DNA of 5,632 nucleotides from Promethearchaeota archaeon (GTDB lineage: Archaea > Asgardarchaeota > Lokiarchaeia > Sigyniarchaeales > SOKP01). This document shows, piece by piece, positions 4,937 to 5,632 of this stretch. The notes beneath the pieces are model-generated. The model ran no database searches and was not told the DNA's origin. It worked only from the letters and a program-made list of their open reading frames with translations. The position numbers were made by a program, and so were the translations under genes. The number at the start of each line of letters is the position of its first letter. The first letter of the stretch is position 1. The stretch spans positions 1-5,632 of the forward strand of contig JAUWHL010000085.1 of the NCBI GenBank assembly GCA_030605895.1. Direction: 5' to 3'.

Positions 4937-5632
4937 ATGAGGTTTGTAACTTTTTTTTTTTAGTGGTACTGGAAATACATGGTGGGTAGTTAAGGAATTT
5001 ACTGATATAGCCTCCAAAAATGGATACAATGCAGAAATGTTTTCTATTGAAAACGATCAAATAAAAAATCTTAGCATTTTAAGCGAACTTTTATAAAAAT
5101 CTGATGCGATTGGATTTGCTTATCCAATATATGGGGCGAATATACCTCCTATTATGAGAGAATTTATAACAGAAGTAAAAAGGATTAGTGAAAATCTTAA
5201 TAAATTAGACCAAAAATATTGCTATATTATAACTACGATTGGATATGTTAACGGATATGGTCCCTTTAAAATAAAAAATATTTTAAGATCAATAGGTTTA
5301 AAACTCAAAGCGCATGTTAATATTCGTCTTACTAATAATATCTCTACACCTGGCCTGAAAATAAATCCCGTTTCAAGTAAAAAACTAGAAAAACGAAAAA
5401 AAAAGGGAATCAAAAAATTAAATAAACTCTTCGGAAAAATTATTAAAGATAAAAAATATATTAGAGGAATAGGTCCTTGGCTTATCCCTGGAATGCTTAT
5501 TAGAAGAATAACTGCACCAAAAATGAAAGTGGCCTACCAAAGGTTTTCTATTAAATTGGATACGTGTAATAATTGTAATATTTGTATTGATAATTGCCCT
5601 ACTAATAGCATTATGAGGGTAAATAACAAAAT
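4937..5632 (+). pseudogene. broken flavodoxin / 4Fe-4S ferredoxin fusion (EFR1-like), partial at the right edge
   Basis: Intact members join an FMN-binding flavodoxin domain to a ferredoxin domain and are thought to shuttle electrons in anaerobes. Here the ATG at 4937 begins MRFVTFFF, then an 11-T run (4951-4961) puts the frame one base out. Removing one T gives FFFSGTGNTWW, the phosphate-binding loop of the family, at the expected distance of eight residues from the start. An in-frame TAA (5094-5096) then interrupts LSELL-stop-KSDAIGFAYPIYG, probably a former Lys codon. After that the frame is open to the window edge. It includes AYPIYGANIPP (61-71 in restored numbering), a Lys-rich linker (about 146-175), GPWLIPGML, and the cluster motif CNNCNICIDNCP (Cys210, 213, 216, 220; bases 5565-5600). 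A second cluster motif would be expected beyond the edge. Re-initiation at ATG 5154 would lack the FMN loop. Two lesions make a true pseudogene likely; sequencing error is the main alternative. Confidence 0.78.
4951..4961 (+). repeat. 11-T homopolymer at the frame break
   Basis: Eleven T follow GTAAC inside the fifth to eighth codons of the flavodoxin gene. Ten T would keep the frame from the ATG at 4937 into SGTGNT; eleven do not. In the frame of the downstream domain, a TAA (4947-4949) lies directly before the run, so no other upstream start can rescue it. Homopolymers of this length are prone to replication slippage, polymerase slippage and base-calling error. Confidence 0.7.

Noticed and set aside
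5222..5413. Minus-strand open frame of 63 codons in the flavodoxin-ferredoxin region
   Set aside because: It is antisense to the conserved downstream frame of the flavodoxin-ferredoxin gene, and its hydrophobic look comes from Lys-rich codons read backwards.
5154..5632. Re-initiation of the flavodoxin-ferredoxin gene at ATG 5154 as a functional shorter gene
   Set aside because: No ribosome-binding site is evident, and the product would lack the FMN phosphate-binding loop. A nonfunctional remnant is the simpler reading.
1..5632. A multi-gene defence, CRISPR or mobile-element system
   Set aside because: There are no regularly spaced direct repeats, no transposase, integrase or nuclease motifs, and the genes alternate in strand without operon structure.

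Overview
This is an AT-rich window whose gene set suggests an archaeon, possibly an Asgard lineage (Lokiarchaeia-like). The evidence is TATA-like boxes upstream of genes, T-run terminators, heavy use of ATA and AGA codons, an archaeal DUF166 protein, and a flavodoxin fused to a ferredoxin of the kind common in anaerobic archaea and clostridia. The archaeal assignment is fairly safe. The Asgard placement is an inference from family content only.

Layout, left to right: an SRPBCC/CoxG-like small protein (+, 87-518); a P1B-2 type Zn/Cd/Pb-exporting P-type ATPase (-, 617 to about 2764); a protein of the L-2-amino-thiazoline-4-carboxylic acid hydrolase family (+, 2992-3801); a DUF166 protein (-, 3913-4806); and a broken flavodoxin/4Fe-4S ferredoxin fusion gene (+, from 4937, running off the right edge). 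The five genes strictly alternate in strand, so none share an operon here. The intergenic spaces are convergent (519-616, 3802-3912) or divergent (2765-2991, 4807-4936). No gene-free stretch exceeds 300 bases. I see no rRNA, tRNA, CRISPR array, insertion sequence or attachment site.

Two points change how the window should be read. First, the ATPase frame stays open and clearly coding for 49 codons upstream of its first GTG, which is the first standard start codon. The extension supplies the otherwise missing first membrane helix and a Cys/acidic N-terminal tail. A well-placed AGGTGA ribosome-binding site points to an unusual ATT start at about 2764. Second, the flavodoxin/ferredoxin gene has two separate lesions: a one-base frame slip in an 11-T run at its start, and an in-frame TAA at 5094-5096. 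It is therefore a probable pseudogene, unless the homopolymer length or the stop is a sequence error.

The genes do not form an obvious pathway. Loosely shared features are metal handling and cysteine-rich motifs (ATPase, DUF166 protein, ferredoxin). I found no convincing new multi-gene system. The most interesting leads are the non-canonical start of the ATPase, its Cys/His-rich C-terminal tail, and a perfect GAACATGTTC palindrome next to the promoter of the broken redox gene.
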